From Bdellovibrio sp. qaytius (GTDB lineage Bacteria > Bdellovibrionota > Bdellovibrionia > Bdellovibrionales > Bdellovibrionaceae), in assembly GCA_004011035.1 (NCBI GenBank), contig CP025734.1, positions 3,060,001 to 3,124,000 on the forward strand: a stretch of 64,000 nt of DNA, written 5' to 3'. Positions 46,135 through 55,296 of this stretch are shown one piece after another. The translations under genes were made by a program, and so were the position numbers. Under the pieces are notes generated by a model, which ran no database searches, was not told the origin of the DNA, and was given only the letters and a program-made list of their open reading frames with translations. How positions within the stretch are numbered: position 1 is the first letter of the stretch; every line of letters starts with the position of its first letter.

Positions 46135-46986
46135 ATGAGTTTACTCAGCCCCACCCTAGAGGCTTTTTGGGCAATTGTTCAAAAAGGCACCGTTCAAGAA
46201 GCCTCGCAAATTTTAGGGATCACCCAAACTGGTGTGACCCAAAGAATTAGGTCTTTAGAAAAGCAGTTGAAAACAACTCTCTTCATTAGATCTCGAAAAG
46301 GTATGAAGTTAACAACCGAAGGAGAATCTCTTCTTCAGTACGTTAAAGTTAGTTTAGAAAATGAGGGAATGACCCTTTCAAAGATTCAAAAGGCAGCTTT
46401 TGAACACAACATTGAAATAGGCATCTCGGGACCATCTAGTATTTTGCGATCTAGGGTCATTCCCAACTTATTAGCTCTTAAAACAAAGTATCCAAAAGTC
46501 AGATTTCGTTTTGAGCTTTCAGACACTCCAGACAACCATGAAAAATTAAAAATCGGCCGCTGTGATATTGCCATTCTTGAACACCATCAGGTGGCCAAAG
46601 AAATGGATTCGCGCGTATTAAAGTCAGAACGTTACAAACTGTATGTACCGAAAGCCTGGAAAAAGCGTAAACTCTCTGAAATCGTCGAGAACGAAACCAT
46701 TATTGATTTCGATTCTACAGATAAAATGACTTTTCAATATTTAGAAAAATTTCGTTTAAAAAAATACCAACCCGATCGCCACTATGCAAACAACACCGAC
46801 GCCTTAATGTCGATGATCGAACAAGGTATGGGCTATTCAGTCTTGTCAGAAGAATTCGCCAAAAAAAATGGAGAAATATTCGATATTTCTCCAGATCAGT
46901 ATTTTGATTATAAAATTGCTTTAGCTTGGTATCCTCGCCCTGAAATGCCTGAGTATTTCAAAGCGATTCTTAAAGCCCTATCGTAA
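46135..46986 (+). CDS. LysR-family transcriptional regulator
   Basis: 283 aa. Winged helix-turn-helix at residues 5-65: AFWAIVQKGTVQEASQILGITQTGVTQRIRSLE, given here in its key parts SxxILGITQTGVTQRI. The effector domain follows, with IEIGISGPSSI, SDTPDNHEKLKIGRCDIAIL and a MIEQGMGYSVLSEEFA segment. Divergent from the small exported protein and M14 peptidase genes, whose promoter it may control, as is usual for LysR proteins. Effector unknown. Weak ribosome site. Confidence 0.9.
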   Translation: MSLLSPTLEAFWAIVQKGTVQEASQILGITQTGVTQRIRSLEKQLKTTLFIRSRKGMKLTTEGESLLQYVKVSLENEGMTLSKIQKAAFEHNIEIGISGPSSILRSRVIPNLLALKTKYPKVRFRFELSDTPDNHEKLKIGRCDIAILEHHQVAKEMDSRVLKSERYKLYVPKAWKKRKLSEIVENETIIDFDSTDKMTFQYLEKFRLKKYQPDRHYANNTDALMSMIEQGMGYSVLSEEFAKKNGEIFDISPDQYFDYKIALAWYPRPEMPEYFKAILKALS

Positions 46987-48252
46987 TTATTTTAAACGAT
47001 ACTCAAGGCGAAGATCAGTACCTTCAGTTTGTAAAAGTTTAACAACTTGTCTTTTGCTAAATGCACCATCTACATCTAAGCCGTAACAATCAATTTTAAG
47101 ACCTTCAGCAGTGATTAACACTATCATTTTTTGCTCAAAGCCACGCGTTTCAGTCACTAAAGCTTTACGGCTTGAATAATCAATCGCAGCGTCAGTTCTG
47201 TTTTCAGCAACACAACTTCCTAAAGTGACAAATGACTGCGCTTCGAAACGTTGTTGTTGAAAGTGACTTAGATCTACATATAAATCCGCATTTGGAAAAA
47301 TCAAAGTCGATTGGTTTTGAACATACTCATAAAAGTAAGTGCGAGTTGTTTGACAACGATTTCTAACCGTCTCTTCAGTGTATTGACGTTTAATCACAGA
47401 ACCATCATCTTGTTTGATATTTTTCTCGCACGGACGTGAAGCGTGGTACTTAATTATAGTCTCACATGATTTAGCTGCTAAAGCCGAATTTGAAATCGCA
47501 GCGTCGTCGTATTTCCAGTCAGATTGCGAACCAAGTTTAGCAATACTTTTGTTAGCGCGATCTAACGAAGCTGACCATTCAGATAAACGAGAAAATTCAT
47601 CTTGCGAACAAGCTGATAAAGTTCCTTGATTCGGCACATCTGGCGCAGGCTGAGGCGCCCCCGGCTCTACCGGTAGTGGTTGTGGATTTGTCGGCGTAGG
47701 CTCAAAAGGATTCGGCGTAGGCTGAGGCGCCCCCGGCTCAACTGGAACAGGAGCTGGATTTGAACTTGTTTTATCTGGGCGTAAGTTGAATTTAGTTAAA
47801 TAACCTTCAACTTTTTGGCAATCACGATTGATTGTGTAAGCGTCGTAAACTTTAACTTGAGTGCTTACGATTGTTTTTTTAGTTTTCTTACAAGGTTGTT
47901 CTTTATGATAGCTAAAGCGGCTATCACAAGTACGAATCGCCGTTAAACTTGCATCAACAGCTTGCGGTTGTTGCTTCCCTTTAGCTGCATCAACTAAACC
48001 ATTGGCTTTATCGACAGCGTTTCTCCAAGAAACTAACTGAACAAATTCATTATCGGTACATTCACGAACTTGATCTGGCTTTAAAGGCTCAAGTTGAGAA
48101 GCATCATCTTGCACATCACCATTTGGCGCAGCCGGAGCAGTTAATTGAGTTCCAGAATCACTGTTAGAACCTTTACAACCTGATGCCATTAACATGTAAG
48201 CAGCACCGAAAATTATCATCATTGTAAACACAGCTTTAGAAAACTTTTTCAT
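46987..48252 (-). CDS. Lipoprotein with an internally duplicated four-cysteine domain
   Basis: 421 aa; family unknown. Lipobox MASGC, Cys26. Two copies of one ~95-residue domain: residues 65-155 (Cys65, 109, 121, 145) and 215-310 (Cys215, 263, 275, 300), each with E/D-EF, a W, DKAN/DRAN and a YHxxxPC motif. They are joined by a Pro-rich linker (about 165-208) containing a repeated PVEPGAPQP. The last ~110 residues form a further beta-rich domain. Ribosome site GGGGGATAT. Secreted or surface adhesion/inhibitor role is possible but unsupported. Confidence 0.7.
   Translation of the reverse strand: MKKFSKAVFTMMIIFGAAYMLMASGCKGSNSDSGTQLTAPAAPNGDVQDDASQLEPLKPDQVRECTDNEFVQLVSWRNAVDKANGLVDAAKGKQQPQAVDASLTAIRTCDSRFSYHKEQPCKKTKKTIVSTQVKVYDAYTINRDCQKVEGYLTKFNLRPDKTSSNPAPVPVEPGAPQPTPNPFEPTPTNPQPLPVEPGAPQPAPDVPNQGTLSACSQDEFSRLSEWSASLDRANKSIAKLGSQSDWKYDDAAISNSALAAKSCETIIKYHASRPCEKNIKQDDGSVIKRQYTEETVRNRCQTTRTYFYEYVQNQSTLIFPNADLYVDLSHFQQQRFEAQSFVTLGSCVAENRTDAAIDYSSRKALVTETRGFEQKMIVLITAEGLKIDCYGLDVDGAFSKRQVVKLLQTEGTDLRLEYRLK
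47648..47739. repeat. Direct repeat in the proline-rich linker
   Basis: A 20-base direct repeat, GGCTGAGGCGCCCCCGGCTC, at 47648-47667 and 47720-47739, coding (minus strand) for the two PVEPGAPQP linker units. Copies are 72 bp apart, a multiple of three, so unit gain or loss keeps frame. Confidence 0.75.
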
Positions 48253-48413
48253 ATATCCCCCATACGAGAAAATTGGCTTTAAACGACAGATCTTAGTAGC
48301 ACAAACAACTAACTATGAGACCCTCTCATTAGGGCTTAAGTAAAACTTACCCAGAGTGACAATTTTGGAGTGTTTTATTCACTTTTGGCCCTATTTAATT
48401 TACATACTAGTGA

Positions 48414-49346
48414 ATGATTAAAAACCGTTTAGAGAAAAACCTTAAAAAACTAAAGCCCTGGGCTGATAAAAACAAAATTGAAGCCTACCGCCTTTACGAT
48501 AAGGATATTCCTGAATTTCCATTTTTGGTTGATATCTACAAAGACTATTGTGTCATCTACGATAAAACTGAAATGATCGACGAAGGCAAAAACAAAGACA
48601 TCGAAGTTGTAAATGCAGCTGGCGAAGTTTTGGGTTTTCCAAGCGAAAAAATCATTTTAAAAAAACGTGTACGCCAAAAAGGCGTAAACCAATATGAAAA
48701 ATTAGAAGCCTCTAATCGCCGTTTTCCAGTTTTAGAAAATGGAGTTTCTGTTTTAGTAAATCTTTGGGATTATCTAGATACAGGGCTGTTCATTGATCAC
48801 CGCCCGATGCGCTATTTTTTCTTAAAAAATTCTAAAGAGAAAAAACTTTTAAATCTTTTTTCTTACACGTGCGTGGTTTCCTTGATGGCAGCCCGTGGTG
48901 GAGCAAAAACCGTCAGCGTAGATATGTCTAAGAATTACCTGAACTGGGGCAAAGACAATTTTGAATTAAACAATATCGACCTTAATGAACATCGTTTTAT
49001 CGAACAAAATGCGCTGGAATTTTTAGAAACTGCCTGCGAATGGCCAGATTATGAGCATTCATTCGATATGGTGTTTTTAGATCCTCCGACATTTTCAAAC
49101 TCAAAAGACATGGCGACTGATTTTGAAGTCGAAAAAGACCAAAGATTTATTATCGAACAAGCGATGAAATTTTTAAAGCCAAATGGCGTTTTGTACTTCT
49201 CGACGAATAAGCGCAAATTTAAGCTAGATCCAGCTCTAGAAACTGAATTTCAAATCAAAATTACGACTGAAAAAACGATTCCACAAGATTGCTTCGACCA
49301 AAAAATACATCATTCTTTTGAGATCAAAGAAAAAAGGCCGACCTAA
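48414..49346 (+). CDS. rlmK: Stand-alone 23S rRNA (guanine-N7) methyltransferase RlmK-like
   Basis: 310 aa. Matches the C-terminal RlmK half of E. coli RlmKL: NRLEKNLKKLKPWADKNKIEAYRLYDKDIPEF (start of domain), RVRQKGVNQYEKLEA, NLWDYLDTGLFIDHRPMR, LNLFSYTCVVSLMAARGGA (SAM site) and FLDPPTFSNSKDM (catalytic DPPTF). The RlmL half (THUMP and N2-methyltransferase) is absent. It should methylate G2069 (N7) in 23S rRNA. No ribosome site; TACATA lies seven to eight bases before the ATG, so a leaderless message is possible. Confidence 0.85.
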   Translation: MIKNRLEKNLKKLKPWADKNKIEAYRLYDKDIPEFPFLVDIYKDYCVIYDKTEMIDEGKNKDIEVVNAAGEVLGFPSEKIILKKRVRQKGVNQYEKLEASNRRFPVLENGVSVLVNLWDYLDTGLFIDHRPMRYFFLKNSKEKKLLNLFSYTCVVSLMAARGGAKTVSVDMSKNYLNWGKDNFELNNIDLNEHRFIEQNALEFLETACEWPDYEHSFDMVFLDPPTFSNSKDMATDFEVEKDQRFIIEQAMKFLKPNGVLYFSTNKRKFKLDPALETEFQIKITTEKTIPQDCFDQKIHHSFEIKEKRPT

Positions 49347-49430
49347 TCTAAAAAAGCTTGCCCTTACCCCCCCTAGGCCTTAGTTTCACCTCTGAAAAAA
49401 ATAACCCTGTTTCGTAAAGGATCATAAGGT

Positions 49431-50753
49431 ATGAAAGCTCTTGGAAGTCATATTTTAGTTGAGTTCACCAACTGCAAAGCTAACGTTTTAAATGATGTTG
49501 GAGCCATCGAAGCAGCCATGGTTAAAGCCGCACAAACTGCTGGCGCTACTGTTATCAACTCTACATTTCACCATTTTTCTCCATACGGCGTTTCTGGTGT
49601 TGTGGTAATTCAAGAATCACATTTAGCAATTCACACTTGGCCTGAATACAACTACGCAGCTGTAGATTTATTTACTTGCGGTGGCTCGGTTGACCCTTGG
49701 GTATCTTTCGAATTTTTAAAAAATGCATTTGGCGCAAACTATTCAGCTTTAGAGATGAACCGTGGTTCTACTCAAGTGATCAAAAAAGGCGAATCGTTAC
49801 AAGTTAAACCAAATGATGCTGAAAACTATGATCCAGCTAAAGGTTACAAAATTAATCGTAACGTTTGGTTCACTGACAAAGATGAAAACCAAGCTTTATC
49901 ACTTCGTTACACGGGTGATATTTTATTTGATGAACAATCTCCATTTCAACGCGTTCGTATTTTAGAATCATGCGCTTACGGTAAAATGTTAGCTATTGAT
50001 GACATGGTTATGTGCACTGAGCGTGATGAATACCATTATCACGAAATGATTGCTCACCCTGCGGCTCAAGCTTTTCAATCTGTAGCTGGCCCGTTAAAAA
50101 ACATTCTAGTTATCGGTGGTGGTGATGGCGGAACAATCCGCGAATTATTCAAATACAACACTGTTGAAAAAATCACGATGGTTGAAATTGATGAAGCCGT
50201 TGTTCGCGCTTCTAAATTACATTTACCTGAAATCGCTAGCGAATTTAATAATCCAAAATTAAACTTAATCATCGGTGACGGTATTAAGTATGCTGCTGAA
50301 GCCAAACCTGAAGCTTACGATTTAATCGTGGTTGACGGTTCTGACCCTGCTGGCCCTGCAGAAGGTTTATTCACTAAAGAGTTCTACGCAAACTGCATGA
50401 AGGCTTTAAAACCTAATGGCGTTTTAGTGACTCAAGGCGAATCTCCAATGTTTCATTCAAAAACTTTTGTTGAACTTAATGGCTGCTTAAAATCTGTGTT
50501 TGGCCAAAACCAAGTTCACACGATGTTATTCCATTCGACGACATACCCATCGGGCATGTGGTCATTACAAATGGGCGTTAAAGGGCAATACCATCCTGTA
50601 AAGGATTTTAAACACGCCCAAGCCGCTCAGTTTGTGAATTCACAACAACTTAAGTACTATAACGAAGATCTACATAGTGCGGCGTTTACACTGCCTACGT
50701 TTGTTCGTAATATGCTTAACGGAGTCGCTGTAGACTCTAAATACTGTCAATAG
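49431..50753 (+). CDS. speDE: S-adenosylmethionine decarboxylase-spermidine synthase fusion
   Basis: 440 aa. Residues 1-~120 are a class 1B AdoMet decarboxylase proenzyme: [20 protein letters not shown] with Glu62-Ser63 cleavage making the pyruvoyl cofactor, and His68 and Cys83 in the usual places. Residues ~145-440 are a spermidine synthase: [66 protein letters not shown] and [15 protein letters not shown]. The fused protein can make decarboxylated SAM and use it for the aminopropyl transfer to putrescine. Such fusions are known in some bacteria. AAGG ribosome site; sodB follows at 13 bp. Confidence 0.95.
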   Translation: MKALGSHILVEFTNCKANVLNDVGAIEAAMVKAAQTAGATVINSTFHHFSPYGVSGVVVIQESHLAIHTWPEYNYAAVDLFTCGGSVDPWVSFEFLKNAFGANYSALEMNRGSTQVIKKGESLQVKPNDAENYDPAKGYKINRNVWFTDKDENQALSLRYTGDILFDEQSPFQRVRILESCAYGKMLAIDDMVMCTERDEYHYHEMIAHPAAQAFQSVAGPLKNILVIGGGDGGTIRELFKYNTVEKITMVEIDEAVVRASKLHLPEIASEFNNPKLNLIIGDGIKYAAEAKPEAYDLIVVDGSDPAGPAEGLFTKEFYANCMKALKPNGVLVTQGESPMFHSKTFVELNGCLKSVFGQNQVHTMLFHSTTYPSGMWSLQMGVKGQYHPVKDFKHAQAAQFVNSQQLKYYNEDLHSAAFTLPTFVRNMLNGVAVDSKYCQ

Positions 50754-50766
50754 GAAGAAGGCATAC

Positions 50767-51387
50767 ATGTTTAAATTACCTCAATTACCATACCCAAAAA
50801 CTGGCTTAGCTCCGTTATTCAACGAAGAGCAAATGACTTTTCACTACGATAAGCATCACAACGCTTACATCGTAAACTTAAATAAATTCATCGAAACTGA
50901 TCCTTCATTAAAAGGTAAGTCTTTAGAAGAAATCGTTCTTTCTTCTACTGGTGGAATTTTTAATAATGCCGCTCAAATCTGGAATCACACATTTTTCTGG
51001 TTTGGTATGAGCCCCGTTGGAACTGGTGGTCAACCATCAGCTGAACTTGCAGCTCAAATCACAAAAGATTTCGGTTCTATGGATGAATTAAAAGCTAAGT
51101 TCGTAGACGGTGGCGTTAAAACTTTTGGTTCTGGCTGGATCTGGTTATGCGTTGGTACTGATGGAAAATTATCTTTAGTATCAACTTCAAATGCAGCAGT
51201 GCCATTCACTGGCAATGGCCCTGTACCGATTTTAACGGCTGACGTTTGGGAACACGCTTACTACGTTGATTACAGAAATTTACGCCAAAAATACTTAGAA
51301 GTATTCTGGTCTCAAATTAACTGGGCTTTCGTTTCTGAAAATTTCGCGACTAAAAAAGTGCGCGATTTAACTAAAACAATGGTTTAG
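50767..51387 (+). CDS. sodB: Superoxide dismutase, iron type
   Basis: 206 aa. Metal ligands His26 (TFHYDKHHNAY), His74 (WNHTFFW), and Asp/His in LTADVWEHAYYVDY. Gln70 in NNAAQIW and FFWFGMSP lean to the Fe form (Mn enzymes have a Gly/Gln swap there); metal preference cannot be certain. Cytoplasmic. GGAAG ribosome site before the ATG. A UUCG-loop terminator follows, ending the speDE-sodB unit. Confidence 0.95.
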   Translation: MFKLPQLPYPKTGLAPLFNEEQMTFHYDKHHNAYIVNLNKFIETDPSLKGKSLEEIVLSSTGGIFNNAAQIWNHTFFWFGMSPVGTGGQPSAELAAQITKDFGSMDELKAKFVDGGVKTFGSGWIWLCVGTDGKLSLVSTSNAAVPFTGNGPVPILTADVWEHAYYVDYRNLRQKYLEVFWSQINWAFVSENFATKKVRDLTKTMV

Positions 51388-51410
51388 TTTTTTTAAAACA
51401 TAATAAATTT

Positions 51411-51438
51411 AAAAAGGGAGATTTCGATCTCCCTTTTT
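51411..51438. terminator. Intrinsic terminator with UUCG tetraloop
   Basis: AAAAAGGGAGAT-TTCG-ATCTCCCTTTTTTT: eight-base GC/AT stem, a stable TTCG loop, A-run on the left and T-run on the right. It ends the speDE-sodB transcript and could block leftward transcription too. Confidence 0.93.
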
Positions 51439-51515
51439 TTATGTCCGATTGGCGGAATTGCTCGTGCAGTTTGTCACCGCTAGAATGGTATTTAGTTTGC
51501 TTATGAGTTTAGCTC

Positions 51516-52052
51516 ATGAAACCTAATTACCGAAAAATTAAATTTAACAAAGATTCTACTGAATACTTTCATTTAAATTTTGCTTTTGCAGTTCACAGTC
51601 TATTTCCAGAACTTGATTGGCTTTTGATTAACCTTCACCTTAGACGCTTAAGTGACCAATACTCGATCGAACTTCATGCCTTTGTGATGATGTCGACGCA
51701 CTCACATTTATTGTTTAAATCTTCACAACAGAATGAGAATTACTTTACCGATGCCTTATTGAATAATTTAAAAGTGACTGGAGCAGAAAGCACTTTAGTT
51801 GAGCCAATCACGAACATGTCTCAGTACTTAAATACCTATAAATATATTTATCGTAATCCTGTTGAAGCTAGGCTTGTGCAAAATTGTGAAGAGTATCGCT
51901 TTAGTTCATTAAACGGCTTACTTGGCCAAAGTGAATTGATCACTCCCGTGATTGACCCCTTATCAGTGGCTCAAAATCCAAATAAAATTTTAAGATGGCT
52001 TAACAACTATTTTGAAAAAAAGCTTTTCCATTTCAATTCAGCTGAAATGTAG
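51516..52052 (+). CDS. RAYT-like (REP-associated, Y1_Tnp family) HUH transposase, reduced form
   Basis: 178 aa. IELHAFVMMSTHSHLLFK carries the HUH metal motif (His62-x-His64). The C-terminal NTYKYIYRNPVEARLV with Tyr108/Tyr110 as candidate nucleophile, and EEYRFSSLNGLLG, are the standard RAYT ending. The middle (residues ~70-100) is shorter than usual, and the sHSHL replaces the typical NHxHL, so it may be decayed or domesticated. RAYTs process and spread REP palindromes; three REP-like copies lie elsewhere in this window. Ends overlap the convergent glpD by 46 bp. No ribosome site. Confidence 0.72.
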   Translation: MKPNYRKIKFNKDSTEYFHLNFAFAVHSLFPELDWLLINLHLRRLSDQYSIELHAFVMMSTHSHLLFKSSQQNENYFTDALLNNLKVTGAESTLVEPITNMSQYLNTYKYIYRNPVEARLVQNCEEYRFSSLNGLLGQSELITPVIDPLSVAQNPNKILRWLNNYFEKKLFHFNSAEM

Positions 52053-53620
52053 TTTTTTAAATCTTGCTTTTGTTTTTCAATGGCATCGTTAGATAAATTT
52101 AATTCAGATCTAAATACTTCAGCGACGGCATCTAAAAATTCTAATCCATGATTTTTTTGCGCTAAGAACAACGGCGCTCTGCGCGTGTAAAAGTCGATAA
52201 GGTTCAAACACATCGTCGTATTAATCGCTTGGTACGCTTCTAAAGCCCAAATATTATCAGTGTATCCATATTTATCTAAGATCACTTTATTTTCTTTACC
52301 GTAACGATCAGCCAATTGTTTTAATAATGGATTTTCGGCATTTGATACCGCCTCATGATACGCATCGGGAGAAATGTACGGATTTAGTGGTTCATTGGTT
52401 TGACAACGTTTTAATGAAGCTCTTGTATCGAAAGAAAAACTTTTAAGCGCGCGATCAACGATTTGTTCGGCCATTAATCTATATGTAGTGTATTTACCGC
52501 CAGCAACAAATGTAAACCCGCGATCATCCGATAAAATAGTGTGTTCACGACTGGTTTTACCTTCTGAAGATGAATCATCTTTTACAAGAGGTCTTACGCC
52601 AACATAACTTGAAATAATATCTGAAGCTTGAAGCTTAGCTCCCGGAAAATATTGATTTGTAATATTCAATAAATATTCAACATCTTCAGGAGTCACTGTG
52701 GCATCTGTTGGATTGCCTTTAAAATCTGTGTCGGTTGTTCCGATGATCACCATTTCATGGCGTGGAATTGCAAATACGATACGACTTGATTCTTGCGCGG
52801 CCATAACTACAGCTGAAGATAAAGGTAGGCGATCTTTTGCTAATGTTAAGTGAATACCTTTTGTTGGTCGTAAAATCGTTTTCCAATCATCAACAACTTT
52901 TTGGCCGACGATATCTGTCCATGGACCAACCGAACAAATAATATGTTTTGCCGAAATCTTAATTTTTTTATCGTTAATTTTATCATGAGCGATGATGGCT
53001 TTGATTTTACCGTCTTCACCGAATTCTGATTTTTCAGCCGATAGGTAATTGGCACAAACTGCACCGTGTTCATTGGCAGAACGTAAAGTTTCATGAACTA
53101 ACCGATCATCATCCATATAAGCATCTGAATAAATAAATGAACCCTTTAATTCGTCGGCTTTGACGATAGGCATTCTATCCATAGTCTCATGGGCATTAAG
53201 ACGTTCGTGTATCTCGGGAGTTTGAAATAATGATAAGGCATCATAAAGCCACATACCTAAACCCATTTTAAACATACCCACACGACTGTCTGAAAAAAGT
53301 GGAATCATAAATCGTAGTGGATGCACTAAATGCGGAGCCATATTAAATAATTTGGTGCGTTCGTTTAAAGCTTCAAAAACCAGATGAAATTCTTTATTTT
53401 CTAAATAACGAATACCACCGTGAACTAGTTTACTTGAACGTGAAGAAGTTCCGAAAGCATAGTCATAACCTTCGATCAGACCCACTTTTAATCCTCGAGC
53501 TGCAGCGTCTCGGGCAACACCGGCTCCTGTGATACCACCGCCTAGAATTAATAAATCAAATTGTTCTGATTCAAGTCGTTTAAGGTTTGTTGCTCTAGTT
53601 TTAAAAGAAAAATCTTTCAC
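52007..53620 (-). CDS. glpD: Aerobic glycerol-3-phosphate dehydrogenase
   Basis: 537 aa. FAD-binding start FDLLILGGGITGAGVARDAA, GTSSRSSKLVHGGIRYLEN, SVGPWTD and GTTDTDFKG, PLVKD and GGKYTTYRLMAEQ are family landmarks; a C-terminal cap domain follows (~390 on). It oxidises glycerol-3-phosphate to dihydroxyacetone phosphate, passing electrons to quinone at the inner membrane. It follows the acetyltransferase-like gene by 24 bp on the same strand. No glpK or glpF nearby, so phospholipid-derived glycerol-3-phosphate may be the source. Confidence 0.95.
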   Translation of the reverse strand: MKDFSFKTRATNLKRLESEQFDLLILGGGITGAGVARDAAARGLKVGLIEGYDYAFGTSSRSSKLVHGGIRYLENKEFHLVFEALNERTKLFNMAPHLVHPLRFMIPLFSDSRVGMFKMGLGMWLYDALSLFQTPEIHERLNAHETMDRMPIVKADELKGSFIYSDAYMDDDRLVHETLRSANEHGAVCANYLSAEKSEFGEDGKIKAIIAHDKINDKKIKISAKHIICSVGPWTDIVGQKVVDDWKTILRPTKGIHLTLAKDRLPLSSAVVMAAQESSRIVFAIPRHEMVIIGTTDTDFKGNPTDATVTPEDVEYLLNITNQYFPGAKLQASDIISSYVGVRPLVKDDSSSEGKTSREHTILSDDRGFTFVAGGKYTTYRLMAEQIVDRALKSFSFDTRASLKRCQTNEPLNPYISPDAYHEAVSNAENPLLKQLADRYGKENKVILDKYGYTDNIWALEAYQAINTTMCLNLIDFYTRRAPLFLAQKNHGLEFLDAVAEVFRSELNLSNDAIEKQKQDLKNYISAELKWKSFFSK

Positions 53621-53644
53621 TGGTACCTACTTCTTTATGCCGCT

Positions 53645-54097
53645 TTATTTAGTGGTCTTAACCCAAACACATTCATCTGACCATTTTTGAAATTTGAAGG
53701 CCGAATTTTCAAAATGTAACGTTTCAACAGATTTTGGTAATACAACTTTTTGTAAATGTTTATCGCGCGAAAGCTTAATTGCAATTTCTGCGAGTTCAGC
53801 TTCAATTTTGAAGTCAGCAGCAGTGATCATCTCAATCCATAACGTTTGTGTATGGCTCTGAAAAAATAAAAAAGGCTGACCTAGAAAGAATCCATGAATT
53901 TTTTCATTTTCATCATAAGCGATGAAGCTCCAGCCCATTTTTAAATAATGTTCTAAGGCCTCTTTACGAAACCGTGAATTCCAAACGGCCATCATTAATT
54001 CCATATCATCTGGAATTTCAAGGCGAAGTTTATCTTCGGCAAATTGATAGACTTGCGGAACATCTGCAATTTGGGCGATGCGGTAGTTTATAGACAT
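53645..54097 (-). CDS. Putative GNAT-like protein
   Basis: 150 aa. The order of elements (YRIAQIADVPQVYQFAED, then HYLKMGWSFIAYDENEKIHGFFLGQ, then LWIEMITAADFKIEAELAEIAIKLS) resembles a GCN5-related N-acetyltransferase strand order, but the P-loop for acetyl-CoA (RxxGxG/A) is not evident, so it may be inactive or another fold. Upstream of glpD by 24 bp and divergent from a HAD gene. Confidence 0.5.
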   Translation of the reverse strand: MSINYRIAQIADVPQVYQFAEDKLRLEIPDDMELMMAVWNSRFRKEALEHYLKMGWSFIAYDENEKIHGFFLGQPFLFFQSHTQTLWIEMITAADFKIEAELAEIAIKLSRDKHLQKVVLPKSVETLHFENSAFKFQKWSDECVWVKTTK

Positions 54098-54157
54098 TTG
54101 TCTATTTGAACTTAATTTTTTAGTAGAGCCAAGTCCTAACCAGATGTAACATGAATT

Positions 54158-54904
54158 GTGAATTACAAACCATACCCTAATGAATTTTGGACCAGCATCG
54201 AAAAAACAATTCTCGAGTTAAAAAATGCTCAAAAGCCTCTTATTGCGGCCTTTGATGCAGATGGAACTCTATGGGACACAGATCTGGGTGAAAATTTCTT
54301 TCATTACCAGATCGATAACAAGCAAGTGCCTTTGCCACCGAATCCTTTTGAACATTATCTTGAAATGAAAAAGATCAACAATGATCCCCGTGCGGCTTAC
54401 GTTTGGTTAGCCCAAATTAATCAGGGCCAATCATTAGAACAAGTGTGCAAATGGGCCCAACAAGCCTTCGAAACTATCAAACCGAACCCGATCTTTTCTG
54501 AACAACAAAGATTAATCGAATTATTAAAAAGCCACGGCGTAAAAATCTATATCGTTACAGCTTCAATTAAGTGGGCTGTTGAACCAGGTGCTATTGCCAT
54601 CGGATTAAGTGCAGATAATGTGATCGGTGTTGAAACGGCGATTAAAGATGGAATCATCACTGACGCCCCGGTTTTACCGATCACTTACCGTGCAGGAAAA
54701 GTTGAAGCGTTATTAGCACAATCAAAACAAGCTCCCTTTTTAGCCAGTGGCAATACAATGGGTGATTTTGAATTATTACAAAGCGCCACTCATTTGCGTT
54801 TGGCCGTCAGTGCAGCTTCTCGTGATGATCGCTTATTTAAAACAGAACTAGAACTTGCGAACGAAGCTAAAAATAAAAACTGGATGCAACACCGGTTTAT
54901 CTAA
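54158..54904 (+). CDS. HAD-superfamily phosphatase, phosphoserine-phosphatase-like
   Basis: 248 aa. Motif I FDADGTLWDTDLGENFF, motif II VTASIKWAVE, Lys in YRAGKVEALL, motif IV LASGNTMGDFELLQSA. The helical cap between motifs I and II (residues ~45-125) resembles PSP-type phosphatases. Serine synthesis or another phosphomonoester substrate is possible. Clustered with a downstream small protein (8 bp gap). Confidence 0.85.
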   Translation: MNYKPYPNEFWTSIEKTILELKNAQKPLIAAFDADGTLWDTDLGENFFHYQIDNKQVPLPPNPFEHYLEMKKINNDPRAAYVWLAQINQGQSLEQVCKWAQQAFETIKPNPIFSEQQRLIELLKSHGVKIYIVTASIKWAVEPGAIAIGLSADNVIGVETAIKDGIITDAPVLPITYRAGKVEALLAQSKQAPFLASGNTMGDFELLQSATHLRLAVSAASRDDRLFKTELELANEAKNKNWMQHRFI

Positions 54905-54912
54905 GGAAACGA

Positions 54913-55296
54913 ATGCTAAATTTAGTAAAAAATCTTTGTATTATTTTTATCGCATTTGCCATCGGCCTCATGCTGTATTCTCGTGTAAAAAAAGAATATG
55001 CAGCTGATAAAAAGCATAAGCAGGATTATACTCGGGCCTTACAAGTTAAAAAAGAACTTCTTAAATACAAAAAACCAGCAAGAGTTGAAATTGAAACGTT
55101 CACAAAACGTTATCAAGACGATATCGAAGACATTAAAGCTTTAAAATTGCCGTTAGATGAAGCTGCAAACTTTTATATGCAAGTGCAGTTATTCAGCGAA
55201 GACACAGATGAATCATCGCCCTTAATATTACAAATAAAATTTAAAGATATAAAAACGCAGAATCTAATCAGAGAAGACAGCGTAAATCTAGAATAG
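54913..55296 (+). CDS. Small membrane-anchored protein of unknown function
   Basis: 127 aa. One N-terminal helix (LCIIFIAFAIGLMLYSRV), then a Lys-rich helical stretch and a beta-rich end (PLILQIKFKDIKTQNLI). Preceded by AGGAAAC. Ends in TAG within 2 bp of the convergent pepP gene; the shared end forms a perfect hairpin (next entry). Confidence 0.65.
   Translation: MLNLVKNLCIIFIAFAIGLMLYSRVKKEYAADKKHKQDYTRALQVKKELLKYKKPARVEIETFTKRYQDDIEDIKALKLPLDEAANFYMQVQLFSEDTDESSPLILQIKFKDIKTQNLIREDSVNLE

Noticed and set aside
46065-46250. Short open frame ahead of the LysR gene
   Set aside because: Overlaps the regulator in another frame and has no domain; codons are set by the HTH sequence on the other frame.
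49347-49430. Possible riboswitch upstream of speDE
   Set aside because: Only 84 bases, with a C-rich run but no convincing paired helix or known aptamer core.
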